Assembly (NCBI GenBank): GCA_020310875.1
Contig: CM035423.1
Span: forward strand, 137,928,520 to 137,992,519
Source: Ceratopteris richardii
Taxonomy: Eukaryota > Streptophyta > Polypodiopsida > Polypodiales > Pteridaceae
Reading direction: 5' to 3'
DNA length: 64,000 nucleotides
The translations under genes and the position numbers were made by a program. Each line of letters starts with the position of its first letter. The stretch's first letter is position 1. Below the pieces are notes generated by a model that had not been told where the DNA came from, made no database searches, and worked only from the letters and a program-made list of their open reading frames with translations. Of the stretch, positions 52,560 to 64,000 are shown one piece after another.

Positions 52560-55500
52560 ATTGGTATCAGAGCAGGTCGCCATTTCATCTTGGGCATCGT
52601 TGACACCCCTCTGGTCATAGTCTCAGAATCACACGAGATTTGGTGAGCATACTCAAGGCAATTATCAGTTCAAAAAGACTTTGCTTTATGGTGTCGAAAT
52701 CATGATTTGATCTTGTTTCAGCCTTCGGACGCACTATTGTATTGCTTGTGCAGGCAATTTCATCTTTTTGTGCCAAAGATATATACATATTTTGGTTTTC
52801 CAGTATAAGCATCTCAAAGTGTGCTACAAGTTTAGCATAACTCGATAGGGTAGTTCTGTTTAGCTTTTTGAGATACATTCATTTTTCTACATCAGGGTAT
52901 TTAAGTCAGTGGCCATGGTTGAAAGCAGTGATGCTTCAATGGGATGGCAGAGATTCTCAACAACATGCATTGATAGCCTTGTTTGTCAAATGTGCCATTA
53001 TTCCCCATATTTGCTCGTGCAAAACAACAAAGGATGCTTGGGATACACTAATGACTTTATACCAGGCAAGGAATGAGGCTCCTATTGCTTACCTTTGAAA
53101 ATACTTGGAGAGTGAGCACATAAATGAAGGAGATTCCATGGACAATTTTTTGACAAAGATCAAAGATTTGAAGGAGCAGTTGATTTCTACTGAGGAAGTC
53201 TTGCTTGATAGTTTGCTTGTGTAGACTGTTCTGAATGGTCTTCCATATTTATATTAGAGTTTTGCTTCTATTCTTGGATTGATGATGAAAGGCAATCCAA
53301 ATGCCTTAACATTGAGAAGTTAGTCTCTATTCAATTGTAGGAAGATTAGTCTAGGCAGAACAGGTCCATCATGCATGTTGCAAATCAAGCTTTCCTAGCT
53401 AGTTAGAAGGGCAAAGATAAATGGATCTCTTCTACTAGTAAGCGAAAATCTGCTAATTCTGTACAACCAAAGAAGGATGACAAAGATGAGAAGAAAACAA
53501 AAAAGTAGCAACTGTTTTGCAAATACTATAAAGGAAATGATCATGTCATAAAGAGTTTTCCAAGAGTGACTGCAAACAAGGCAAAGAAGAAAGAGGCTGG
53601 AATGGTTGTTGTAGAGGCCTCTACACCCAAAACAAAGTCTACTAATTTTGTGCAGAATGAAGAATGGGCATTTACTAGTGTTTGTAGTGATGATCCATCT
53701 TCACACGAACAATTTATGTCTGCAGTAGACTTGAATGTTTGGTAATTTGATAGTGGGGCAACAAAACATATTACCTTGTAGCCTAGTTTCTTCACTTCAG
53801 TTGAGCCTCCCCTACAACGAATCTTGTCACATGCGCCAAGAAATCCTCTTATCCTGTTATGGGAGTTGGTAAGATCATTTTGACTACTACTGATGGTAGT
53901 TCTTTTACATTGTCAGATGCTTTATTTATGCTAGGGATCAAGAGAAATTTGTTATCAGTTTCAACATTAGCCAATATTGGCTTGGTCGTGAAATTTTTGA
54001 TGACAGATGTAAAGTTCATGATCTATCAAAGGGCGGCATTATTATTGGCTCTCATAGAGCTTCTTTTGCATCAGATTGCTATGCTATGGATGCCTCAAGC
54101 CTTTATGACGAGAATGAGCTAATTTTGTTTGATGAAGCACAAAATTTGGAAAATTGGATGGCTGCTATGCAATTAGAATATGATCCTATCATAAAAAATG
54201 GTACTTGGTCTTTATGTGACTTGCCTCCTGGCAAGAAGGCCATTGGCACTAAGTGGGTATACAAGTTGAAGCGTAAGCCTGATGGAGAAGTTGACATGTA
54301 TAAGGCTAGACTTGTTTGAAAGAGTTATTCTCAAGAAAGAGGCATTGATTTTGATGAGATCTTTGCTCACACATGTCGGATGTCTACTATTCATAGCATC
54401 TGTGCACTTTCAGCTCATCATGGTTGGAATGTACATCAGTTGGGCATTAAAATTGCATTTCTCAATGGTGACTTGCATGAAGAAGTGTATAGTTTCCAGC
54501 CTTGTGGCTTTGTGCAGGAAGGGCAAAAAAACAAAGTGTGCAAGTTGAAAAAGGCATTATATGGTTTGAAGCAAGCACCACGTGCTTGGTATGAAAAAAA
54601 TACATGCCTACTTGATTGCACATAGTTTTGAGAACATTCCAACTCAGAGCACCTTATATGTTAAGCGTGCAAATGATGTGCCTTTTATCATTGTTGTCTA
54701 TGTTGATGGCATGCTACTTAGTGGTCCTCACGAAAAGCATATTTCTGATTTTAAGGCTGATTTGCATGCCTCATTTGAGATGTCAAATTTGGGGCATTTG
54801 CATCATTATTTCGGCATGTAATTTATGCAAGTTGATGGAAGAATAGCTTTGTGTCAAACAAAATATAGTGACACATTATTGCAATAGTTTTGCCTTGAAG
54901 ACTATAAACCTATTGCCACTCCTATGGGGACATGTTTATGGTTGAGTCTTCATGATGCTAGAGATGCATTTGATACTGTTATTTACCAGCATGCTGTTGG
55001 ATTCTTGATTTACTTATCCATTACTTGGCCAAATATTCAGTTTGCTGTCTCATAGATGAGCAAGTTCTTGGATTGCCCAGGTTTGAAGCATTGGCAGGGA
55101 GTTAAGCACATCTTTCACTACTTGAGTGGTACCCAACTACTTGGATTGTTTTATCCCAAGAGGGGATCACTATCGCCAAATTTACATGCTTTTTCTTACT
55201 CTCACTGGGCTAATTGCTATGACACTTGTGTTTCCACTAGTGGCTTTTGTTTCATGCTTGGTACCTCATGTATATCTTGGTTGAGCAAGAAGCAGCCTAT
55301 TGTGGCTACTTCTAGTTGGCAGGCTGAGTATACGGTAGCTTTCACAGTGACTGTTGAGTGTATGTGGCTCGGATGCCTTATGGCTGATTTGGGTGTTAAT
55401 CAATCTTCTGCCACCACCATCTTTCTTGATAGTCAAAGCGCATTAGTAGTTGCCAAGAACCTTGTGTTCCATGCCCGCACTAAGCACATTGAGGTGCACT

Positions 55501-55726
55501 ATCATTATGTCAAGGAGTGGTTCTTTGTTGGAGACATCAGTTTGTCATATGTGCTCGCCTAGGAGAACATTGCAAGCCTTTCATAAAGGCTCTACCTAGG
55601 GAGAAGTTTGAAGCTTTCTACAAAGCTTTGGGATTACTTCCTTTTGTGGACTGATTCCACATAGCTTGGCACTTCCTTATACATGAGTGCTAGCTCCTGT
55701 TCACCGCATCACTCCCATGAGGGATT

Positions 55727-55954
55727 TGTTGATATATTTAGGTAGTGGTGTGTGAACACAATAGGACTATCAGGGCATGTTTTTCCCTTTTTAGGAGGTT
55801 TTTTTCCCTTGGCTTGTATATATGCCTATAACCCTAATGGGTCACTTATCTTTGTACATTCTCTTGGTAATACATTCAATATTGTGTGTTGTGCTCCAAG
55901 CTTCTTCTTCTTCCATGTGTTGTTCACGTGCTTCTACAGACCTCAAACCCTAAC
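55727..55954 (+). repeat. Copia-E 3' LTR
   Basis: 228 bp, preceded by a short purine tract (atgagggat) and followed by the catag duplication. Confidence 0.93.
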
Positions 55955-57698
55955 ACATAGGTAGAAGGTTCTTCAAAGTTTGAGTCATGTGCTACATATA
56001 TTGAATGTTTAATGACCACAGAAGTATCATATCCATATCTTTCTGGCTTCCTTTTCTCTCTAGTAAACCTTCTTATATTTTTCTTAAGATGATTCTGCCT
56101 CATTTCTCAATTCTTATACTTCGGCTTTGCCTTTGGAGTTCCAAGAATTGATTTCCCTTCTTGGAGTCTTCTAGTCATCATCGGAATCACTTGATGCCTC
56201 AAGTGTAAGCTCATTATTCTTTGATAATGTTGGAAGGTCTTCCTCTAGATCATAGGGAAGTTTGGTTTTCCTACAATAATCTTCAAACCAAGATTTTTTT
56301 TCATCAAACACAACATCTCTACTTACAATGAATCCCTTTTTCTTGGACTGTATAGCATATAATCTTTATGATTAAGGTCATAGCCAATGGAGATGCATTT
56401 CTTTACCTTTAATTCCAATTTGCCTCTGATTTGTGAAGGGATGTGTGTGTATGCTATGCACCCAAAGATTCTGCAATGATCAAGACTAGGTCTTCTTCCA
56501 TTCCATGATTCATATGGTGGCATGCCATCCAACGCTTTTGATGGGAGTCTATTGATCAAGTATGTGGTTGTAGATAAAACCTCTGCCCACAAGTAATTGA
56601 GTAGTTTTTTCTTATTTAGCATTAACCTTGCAACCTCCACTATTGTTCTATTTCTTCTCTCTGCCACCCCATTTTGGTCTGGTGTATACCTGGTAGTCAT
56701 CTCTCTTTTGATTCATCTCTCTTGGAGATAGGAGTCAAAGTCATGGGAGAGATATTCTCCCCCTCCATCTGACCTTAGTCTCTTTAGAGTTTTACCTGTT
56801 TGATTTTCTACAAGAGCTAGGTATTTCTTGAAACATGAAAACACTTCATCCTTATGCTTCATAAAGTACAATATAGTCCATCTACTACAATCATCAATGA
56901 ATGACACATTGGAGGCTCCTTGCTTGGTCCCCATACATTTGTATGGACTAGCTCCAATAGATCTCCATGAATGTATCCTTTCTTTGTGAATGGTTGCCTA
57001 TTTGATTTACCAAATTGAAAAGCACTACATTTATAGATCATGTGTTGTTTGAATATATTTGGTAGAACAAGTATACTCTAATCCCTATTGATTTTCTTTA
57101 GAGCTCTTTCATCTATGTGAGCAAATCTTTTGTGCCAAATTTCCAATTGTGATAGAGTTTGGCTACCATAATTGAACAATGAAATATTTCTAGTATCTTG
57201 GAGTTCAAATGTAAATAATCTACCTAATTTTTATCCTCTTGCTATCCTCTTGAATACTTGATGTGGATCCTCAACAAATGCTCCATTCTTTGTGAATCTG
57301 ATGTGCAATCCCTTCTCAACAATTTGACCTACACTTATGAGTTCTTGGTGATAGTTGGCACATATAATACCTTGCTCAATAGGTTCATATTACCATCTAA
57401 AGTCTTCACATTACCTATCTTCTCAACTAGATGCCTTATTTCATCTCCTGTTCGGATTTCATGTCTATTCCTTGGATCCTCTAATTATGAGAGTAGAGCT
57501 ACATTCCCTACTACATGATTTGAGCAACGTGAGTCTATATAGAACACATGTTCATATGATTTACCTTCCTTCATGGTCATGTTCATTAGACATAGTGAAT
57601 CCTCTTGGGTTTGGTCATCTGCATAATTGTTGTAGTCTATCCTTCCTCTATATCCTCCTTGGTAGTAGTTGTTGTTGCTGTACGAGTTGTTATTGTAT

Positions 57699-58930
57699 TG
57701 TTGACAGTAGCCAAAGGCATAGATGCAGAGGAAGCATGTGAAGGTGGACTACAAAGAGTCATGGGGAGCCATGCAGTCTATTTTTCCAAAGAAATATGTT
57801 TTACATTACTTGTTCAAAACCTCAAAGAGTGATTTTTATCACTTTTGTATCATATGTATCATAGAAACACCCGCTTTTGTATTTATTAACTCCATTTTGT
57901 GCAAGCTGAGGAGTCCTCAAGCTTGAGGAGCTTAGCTAGAACAAGCATACCAATTTTGGCTATTTTTAAATCTCGTTTAGACCTCCAAATAGTGTCAAGA
58001 ACTATTTTTTAACTATGCCAGTCACTAGATGTGAAACCGGTCAAAACTAGTCTAGAATCTATAAAAAGAGCTAGAGAGCTCATTTTTGAGGTTAGATAGT
58101 ATTGGATTGTATGAGTTATAGTGAGCTTAAGCTTGTAATAGTGATCTTGAGTAATAGAGTATATTTCCTATCTTCCATTGTGTCTTGCTTGTCTCTTACA
58201 TGTGTGTGTAAGTGTGTGTGCATCTCCATGCTTCTCACCTTCACTCTCACCACATCTTGGATTCATGATCTTCATATCACTCCTATCTCTTCCATGGATT
58301 GACATTAAGGAGGTGGAGCTTCTTAACTTGGTGCTTACCATTGTGCTAGAGCAACACCAAATTTGGCACCGTTGCCAGGGAAAACATCCAGACCATCACG
58401 ATTGTTCATCTGGACCATCGCGACGGTCCCAGACCATCACAATTACCTCAGACCATCGTGATTGCCTGCCTGAAACAACAAATTAGGGTTTTGATTTTTT
58501 GCAAATATTAGGCCTATTTTGAGTGAATTTGTGAGTGATTAGGCATATTGGAGAACCCTTTAGCTCATATTTGGAGAAAAGCCAGTCTACTTGTTTTCAC
58601 CCCTTAGAGCCTAAACGTCCATAACTTTTTCATTCGAAGTCCATCTATGGGACTAGGAAAGCAAGGGGGCATTTGAGAAATTTGGCCAAAGGAAAAGGTA
58701 CCCTTAAAGGTGTATATATCAAAGTGTTTGATCATCAATTTAAGAATTCATCTAAACTTTGGATTTGTACAGTTCTAGCAAGAGCTATCCAATGGCAATC
58801 AAAGCAAGTAAGGTGGTGCATGCAAGGCTTGGGAAGCACGACTTCTTGGGCATCAGAGCTATCAAAGAAGCTGAAACGAGGTTGGAATCATACTCAACCC
58901 CCTCAATCAATTATTAGCTTAGGCTAGATG
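57699..58930 (+). mobile_element. Gypsy-C: 5' end of a Gypsy-B relative (LTR, primer site, leader)
   Basis: An LTR at 57699-58356 (TGTTGACAG...GCAACA), a TATA box tataaaaag at 58060-58068 and a GT-rich run near 58200. The primer site TGGCACCGTTGCC lies at 58364-58376. A leader with palindromes (58387-58470) then runs on to about 58930. Gag is not recognised. The layout copies that of Gypsy-B with diverged sequence. It is a fragment without a 3' LTR in the window. Confidence 0.8.
58387..58470 (+). repeat. Palindromic repeats in the Gypsy-C leader
   Basis: Four or five copies of a word of the form GACCATCGCGAYGGTC: gaccatcacgattg, ggaccatcgcgacggtcc, gaccatcacaatt and gaccatcgtgattg. They are centred on ATCRYGAT like the array of Gypsy-B, but the arm sequences differ. 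Confidence 0.85.
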
Positions 58931-59099
58931 TCTAGCATTGTGGATTAAATTAGCACTGCGATACAAATGCATCAAGTCCAAAAGTCTCAGTACTCTCAAG
59001 TCCAAGAGTAAGATAAAAGTGTGCAAAATGAAAAACTCTAAAGGAAATAATTTAAATTCAACAGAATGAGAATGCAAGTACAAAACGAAAAGTCAATTC

Positions 59100-59422
59100 C
59101 TAACATGTACATTGAAACAAGACGTTTCCACAAGAAAGCAAGAACAGGGCAAGCTATCCTCTAGAATTGATGCATGATGACTTGTGTAGAAAATGCCTAC
59201 ACAGGACTTGGGCGGATCTTCTATTTCATGTTACTTATCGATGAGTATAGTAGGAAGATGTGGGTGTACTTCCTTTGTGATAAGGATCAAGATTTTTGTA
59301 AGTTTAAAGAATGGCTTCAGCATTTTGAAACTGAATGGGGGCACATTGTGAGGAGAAGCCATTCTGAGAGCCTGAACATTTGTGGAGGCCTAACTTCTAA
59401 GTTAGATGAGGTCTATGTGTGA
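59100..59422 (+). mobile_element. Copia integrase scrap
   Basis: The frame at 59174-59422 contains GRIFYFMLLIDEYSRKMWVYFLCDKDQ and FKEWLQHFETEWG, the first half of a Copia integrase core. Upstream, about 59100-59170 reads like the basic tail of the zinc finger (HKKARTGQ...). No other pol part follows. Confidence 0.7.
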
Positions 59423-59960
59423 CCATTGATGGTTATAGATGATCTCTATAAGCGTAGCCATTAGGTTTGGTAGGGCATAAACTTTCAGGTCATTGGGTTT
59501 CCATTAGAGGAAAAAATAAAGGCCCTTTGGCATTGTGTGGTTTCTCCATAGAACGTTAATGGGGGGAGTGCAGAGGGGGGCTTGCCCCCTTCCCCAAGGT
59601 CCAGGGGGCTTATCCCCCCAGCCTATAAGGCCAAGACGATAGGACTTCTGGTCGTGGAGATATTGTTAGATTTTATATTTTGCCGACTATTTTGTATCTC
59701 TCGACTATGTTTATCTATACTGACTCCCCTTGTAAAAGCTATATAAGCATGGCCCAGGTTGAGCTTTACATAGTAGTGTGCACTTGTAATCCCTTCATCT
59801 AGAGTTTGTCTAGATCACCATCTAAGCTCCACATTGGGAGCGCACATGTGGATAACACCATCATTATAACTGCATTACACTTGGAAATATGAGAATTTGA
59901 GTTCTCTATCTCTTATTCTATATCTATCTTTTTTTGTGTTTTTCTCTCAACTTTGTCTAT
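59423..59960 (+). other. Possible LTR-like segment with GC-rich inverted repeats
   Basis: 59560-59625 is packed with complementary runs of G and C (gggggg...gcttgcccccttcccc, agggggcttatcccccc) that fold into hairpins. A tgttagatttt word at about 59664 could start an LTR, and tatataag at 59740-59747 is a TATA box. No second copy is available, so the assignment is tentative. Confidence 0.35.
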
Positions 59961-62800
59961 TGGTCTATTCTGTTCTGCTTTAACTTTTCTTATAGTTCTT
60001 CCCAAGTTTTTCTTGTCATTATGGCTACACTAGCTCCACTGTCTAAAATAGTGGTTTGTTTATGTCGATAATGAATTGAAAGTATGGTATTACCTTCTTC
60101 ACCTTCATAGTATCCTTTAATTTAATTTATGGACACTTGCATGATTGATTCTCTATCTATGTTGTTATTAGAGTTTTCTAATGATTTTTTAGGTAGTCTT
60201 GTAAATGAGGGTTTTCACTAACTATTTCTTTTGAAGTACATTGACACAATATCTTACATTGATCAGTAAGTTCAACCTCCAACTCAACAATATATCCTCA
60301 TCATCACTTGAATTTTTTATTAGTTCCACCTACTATTGAATATTTTGTTTACTTGATTTATCACTTTGTTGCTTCTTGAAATTATTTTCCAAAACTTCTT
60401 CCCAAAATCTTTCACGTATATTTCTTGCGTTTTTGGTTTTTTTCCTAAATTCTCTTCTTCCACTAATTGTGGAGTCTTTTCTATGATTTCTTTTCATAAT
60501 TTCATTCTTTCTGCTTTATCAGGTAATTGATATACTTTTTTCTTGATCTACTGGGATAGGTCCTTCCTCTATCCTTGCTTTGTATGATTTTCTCAAAGTG
60601 TCTAATTGGTTTGAGAAAGTTTGCATGTGATTGCACTCTTGTTTTTGTTTTGGATCTTTTCCTTATTTTTCCTTGAATTTTAGTTTACATTTTGATTTCT
60701 AATTCTTCTACTTTCTTCTCCAACTTAGCCTTTTGATTTTAAATATTTTCTCTTTCCATGAAACATTCTTTTTCATTTCCCTCTTATCCTCTTCCACTCT
60801 AAGCTTTTGTTGTCTATCTCGGGCTCTTTCTACTACCTGTATAGGTGTCACTTGGTATGGCTTGTTGTTAATGTGATCTAGAATCTCAACTTCTTTCAAA
60901 GGTATGTGAGTGTTTGCATTTTGTTTCTATGGATTTTTTGGACATTCTTTAATCAGATTTTCTCTTCCACAATATCTACAATAAGCTCCTTCTATTCTCA
61001 AGTTAGGTGGTTGAGAACATTCTCTCACAAAATGATCCCCCCCACAGCTATAACAAGTTACTTTTTGTATAGTTATGAATTTAGGTTTTGGGTTTGACAC
61101 GTAATTCTTTGTTATATACTAGAATGTGGTTGCATCCATTTCAATTCTCCTATTTCTAAATCCAATGCTTGAAGATCAGGTTCTTTGTGTTAAGTGTGTT
61201 CCCTAGTATTTTTTTTAGACTGATCATCTGAGTGATTGTTATACCCATCAGAATATTCTCTAATTGGTACCAGTGATCCCTCTAAGTTTTCCTCCAATGG
61301 TTTATACTTCATTGGCACCACATTATTTGGTATGGGTGGTTTTTTTGTCTTAGGATAGGTCTAGGTTGTTCCAAAAAATCTCTTTCTCTCACTTGAATTG
61401 GACGACTTTACCTTTCTCTCATAGGTCTTTTTCATAAAAACATGCATCCCTTGTATGATTTGTGCGTTGCTTTTCTAATGTACAATATTTGATTGTTCTC
61501 TTGACCTATAAATGTCGTGGTTTTTGGTAGTTGCACATATGGATAAGATGAGTTCCTCCACACACATAACATTTCTTAGGTTGTGCCATTCTAAGGTTGA
61601 TTGGAATTAATTTGGCTATAGATCCTAAAGCTTTTGCTATAGCTTGAGCCAACTCTTCTATAGGTGGTATTTTGAGTTCACTACTTCCTTCTTGATAAAT
61701 AATTAGAGGGTCATTTCCCCTCTTGTCTTCTAGATCAATGGCTTCCTTGATACACGAATCAAGATTTGGAATTGTCTAAAATATACCACGGTCCTCGATT
61801 GTGAATTAATCAACCCTTCTATCAAGAAAGACACTCTTTTGGGCATTGATGGCTTTTCTTCCTAAGGGCATCTATCCAAATATTGTTTGACCCTTTTGGC
61901 TGCTACCCTAACACTTTCATCATGTTTTTGCCTAAATGTATGGATCAATGTAGCTGGACTATGTTTGATTCTACTTTTGGAGAATTCCCCTATGAACTCT
62001 TCCAAAAACGTTTCTATGTCTACAAACATTTCCTTCCTTAGTGGTAAGAACCAAGTTAAGGAAGCTCCTGACAAAGTGAACCCAAAAGCTTCACATTGGG
62101 TCTTATATTCTTGTATCTCTTATGCCCTTAGGATTTTTTTGTGTTCAGCTACATGATCATGAGGATCTAAAGATCCATCATATTGATTTTTCATGCATTT
62201 TGCCACTTGATATGGTCTCATGGTTCTTCCAAGATTATTCTACTCATTTCTTCTTCTGATAACAAACTCATGTACGGCTTCTCCCTCCCTTAGAAAGGGG
62301 TCAGGTAAAGTTTGATATCTCCTTTCTCTTTGTGGCTCTACAAGCGTGTGATGTCTACTATGCTTGGTAAGGTCTGATTGTTCTACATTTTGATCCCAAG
62401 CTCCTTTCTCTGAGCACTTACCTATGCATTTGTAGCGTCTTGGTTATTTGTGAAGACATATATACATCCCTATCTATCCTCATATCTTCCATTTTTAAAC
62501 TCAGCCATTGGCATCAAATTTAAAGGAATTTCTAAGTTTCTCAGTCTAATGAGATTGTTATGTAGTCCATCATGATACACATAGGCTCCAAACCTATTTA
62601 TTTATAGGTATTTTAGGATGTTTCTATAGTCTCCATTGTGAGATGTTTCTCCTTCTCCATTTGGATTTTCCATGTTGCTATGTGACAAGTATGTATTTTG
62701 ATCCTCCCGTATTATGTTTTGTTTTTCCCAAGACTCCTTAGATCCTTGACTATGTTTAGTAACAAGCCTTGATCTCAATCTCATCAATTTTCATGAAATT
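59960..62800 (-). mobile_element. Gypsy-D: gag region of a Gypsy-B relative
   Basis: The minus strand carries the same extra N-terminal gag domain as Gypsy-B (AEFKNGRY then GCIYVFTNNQD near 62500), the capsid-type block at 62074-61862 (LTWFLPL, HTFRQKHDESVRVAAKRVKQYLDRCP), and knuckle-type clusters CYVCGGTHLIHMC (near 61570), CYSCGGDHFVREC (near 61045) and CRYCGRENLIKEC (near 60975). A charged segment at 60899-60708 follows. It is a broken fossil with well over ten breaks; pol is not in the window. Confidence 0.82.
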
Positions 62801-64000
62801 CCCATAGAAAACCCTAATTTCTTGTGTACTACTAGGGTTAGAGATTTTTTTAAAATCTTGGTTTTGGTATTTCTTCCATAAATTAATCTCTTAGTCTTAG
62901 CAAATGTGTTGTTTTTCCTTGTATGATAAAATTTCAAAAGATTCAACTAGAAAAATCATGATTTTGTGTTTAGAATCACGTTTTTCACAAGTGATTTTCA
63001 ATGCTTACAATTTTTTTAAAGATTTTTCTTAATTTTTTAAATTTTATATTATTTTGATTTTTTTGATATTTTTGGAATTTTGAAATCCATCAAATATCGT
63101 GCTCTTAGTTTAAGTTTGAAAACCACAATTCTTTGTAGAAAATTGTGTTTTTCTGCTCAAAATCGAGATTTTGAGCAACTAGGATTCTCATATGAGAGTA
63201 GTAATTTTCACACTCCATGAATCAAAATTTTGAAACAAAACACGGTTCTCTATAAGAATCACATTTTTTCCAAAAATCACGATTTCGTGTTGAAAATTGT
63301 GCTTTCTTTATGAGGGGAAAATTGCAATTTTCAAGTGATCATAATCATGTTTGTTTTTCAATCACAATCATGTCTTCACACAATCAAATTTTTTCGGGAT
63401 TCTGAGGTTGGCATTATGAAATTTTAAACCTCAAAATCACGATTTACTGTCACAGTAATGATTGTTCACAATCGTAAAAAAAATCATGATTTTCATTGAA
63501 AATCCTAATTTCAAACAATCCTGTTTTTGCCCAGAGAATCATGATTCTGTGTATTTTTTAATGAAATTTTTATTAATAGTTTTTTTTTTTGAGTTTTTTA
63601 CCTACATTATAAGTGCGTTATCATTTTATTGACATGCAATGAAGAAATTGCAATAAAACATAAGTTTTTCCTGTTGAAATATAGAAATAAAAAATTGTGA
63701 TTCTATTATTATTTGGTTTTCCACACTTTTTGCAAAAAAGAAACCTTCAAAATAATAGCCAGATATCAAAATATCATACCTACAAATTGGTTGTACTAAA
63801 AATCATAAAAAATATTGCTTTTTGGTCTCACTCTCAAGATCGTAATTTTCTTCCCCCTCTCTTTCACTCACTCAATGAACATAATTTTCTCTAAGTCCTT
63901 CTTTTATAGTCTCTATTGACAATCACAATTTTCATCATTTTTCTTGAAACTTTGAAGTTCACTTAGATTAAGCCCTAGTATTTCTCTTTCCTTCTTTCTG
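62801..64000 (-). repeat. Gypsy-D leader with degenerate palindromes
   Basis: AT-rich sequence with many words of the form AAAATCRYGATTTT. Perfect palindromes are aaaatcatgatttt (63480-63493) and agaatcatgattct (63534-63547). Imperfect ones lie near 62951-62965, 63271-63285 and 63431-63445. The primer site and LTR are not in the window, so I infer leader status from position upstream of gag. Confidence 0.6.

Larger units (their letters stand above)
52327..55954 (+). mobile_element. Copia-E: short Copia-C-family element lacking a recognisable integrase
   Basis: LTRs at 52327-52559 and 55727-55954 and a perfect 5-bp target duplication catag (52322-52326 and 55955-55959). The primer site TGGTATCAGAGC is at 52562-52573. 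Only 3.6 kb long. Parts seen: gag (52868-53480), a knuckle near 53518, protease block near 53740-53800, reverse transcriptase (54086-54821, LYGLKQAPRAWYEK, VYVDGMLLSG) and RNase H (55056-55562, SWQAEYTVAF, HARTKHIEVHYHYVKE). No integrase similarity was found. It is broken, with well over ten breaks, and sits inside Copia-D. Confidence 0.92.
50807..57698 (-). mobile_element. Copia-D: Ty1/Copia element, split by Copia-E and cut off by Gypsy-C
   Basis: The element parts lie at 50807-52321 and 55960-57698. The right part holds gag end (Asn/Tyr/Gly-rich near 57620-57698), protease region and integrase (MIYKCSAFQFGKSNRQPF, LRSDGGGEYLSHDF, YTPDQNGVAERRNR, SLDHCRIFGCIAY). The left part holds reverse transcriptase (MDVKNALLNGWISKEVY, LYGLKQAPRAWN, VYIDDIIIT) and RNase H (FDVDWGDSKDDRRSTSRY, SSTKVEYRGLAN). 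The sequence is related to Copia-A. It ends at 57698, where Gypsy-C begins. It is a broken fossil with about ten breaks. Confidence 0.88.

Noticed and set aside
59556-59625. Possible rho-independent terminator from the GC-rich hairpins
   Set aside because: The context is plant nuclear DNA with retroelements, so a bacterial terminator makes no sense.

Overview
This is nuclear DNA of a land plant, probably a vascular plant with a large, slowly purged genome; I cannot fix the species. The evidence is a plant-type DC1-domain gene, Ty1/Copia and Ty3/Gypsy LTR elements with plant-type primer-binding sites (initiator Met-tRNA type TGGTATCAGAGC for Copia, TGGCACCRTTGCC for Gypsy), plant LINE fragments, a tRNA-derived SINE and long (GA)n runs. 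Only one host gene is convincing. About 85-90% of the window is mobile-element fossil, much of it nested.

Layout. 1-676: Copia integrase-end fragment. 681-2300: intergenic, with a possible SINE and a (CT)n run. 2309-4779: host locus, a two-exon minus-strand gene. Exon 1 (4779-3837) encodes four DC1 zinc modules. Joined at a phase-1 intron to exon 2 (2972-2842), it makes a complete RING-H2 finger, so the product is a 357-residue DC1-RING protein, probably an E3 ubiquitin ligase. The intron carries a SINE with a perfect 13-bp target duplication, and a hairpin-bearing minisatellite lies just past the stop. 5129-26345: a minus-strand LINE split by two later arrivals, Gypsy-A (6092-21778, itself holding the young Copia-A, 7047-14079) and a gag-only LTR element (22241-25593). 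26700-46001: two fused Copia-C copies, the second split by Gypsy-B (29782-42861) and by a solo-LTR-like insert. 46690-48800: Gypsy-E fragment. About 50807-57698: Copia-D, split by Copia-E (52327-55954) and cut off by the 5' end of Gypsy-C (57699-58930). 59100-59422: Copia integrase scrap. 59960-64000: minus-strand Gypsy-D gag and leader.

The most unusual biology is in two places. First, the DC1-RING fusion. Second, Gypsy-B, which has a tandem duplication of the integrase HHCC zinc module with an exact 126-residue period, a second aspartic-protease domain downstream of integrase, a further basic ORF with repeated WVPK motifs, and a leader packed with palindromes around ATCGCGAT. Leaders of two related elements (C and D) carry arrays of the same kind in different sequence. 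Relative ages follow nesting and LTR divergence (my approximate eye counts): Copia-A about 2%, Gypsy-B about 5%, Gypsy-A about 8-9%. No tRNA, rRNA or CRISPR array was seen.
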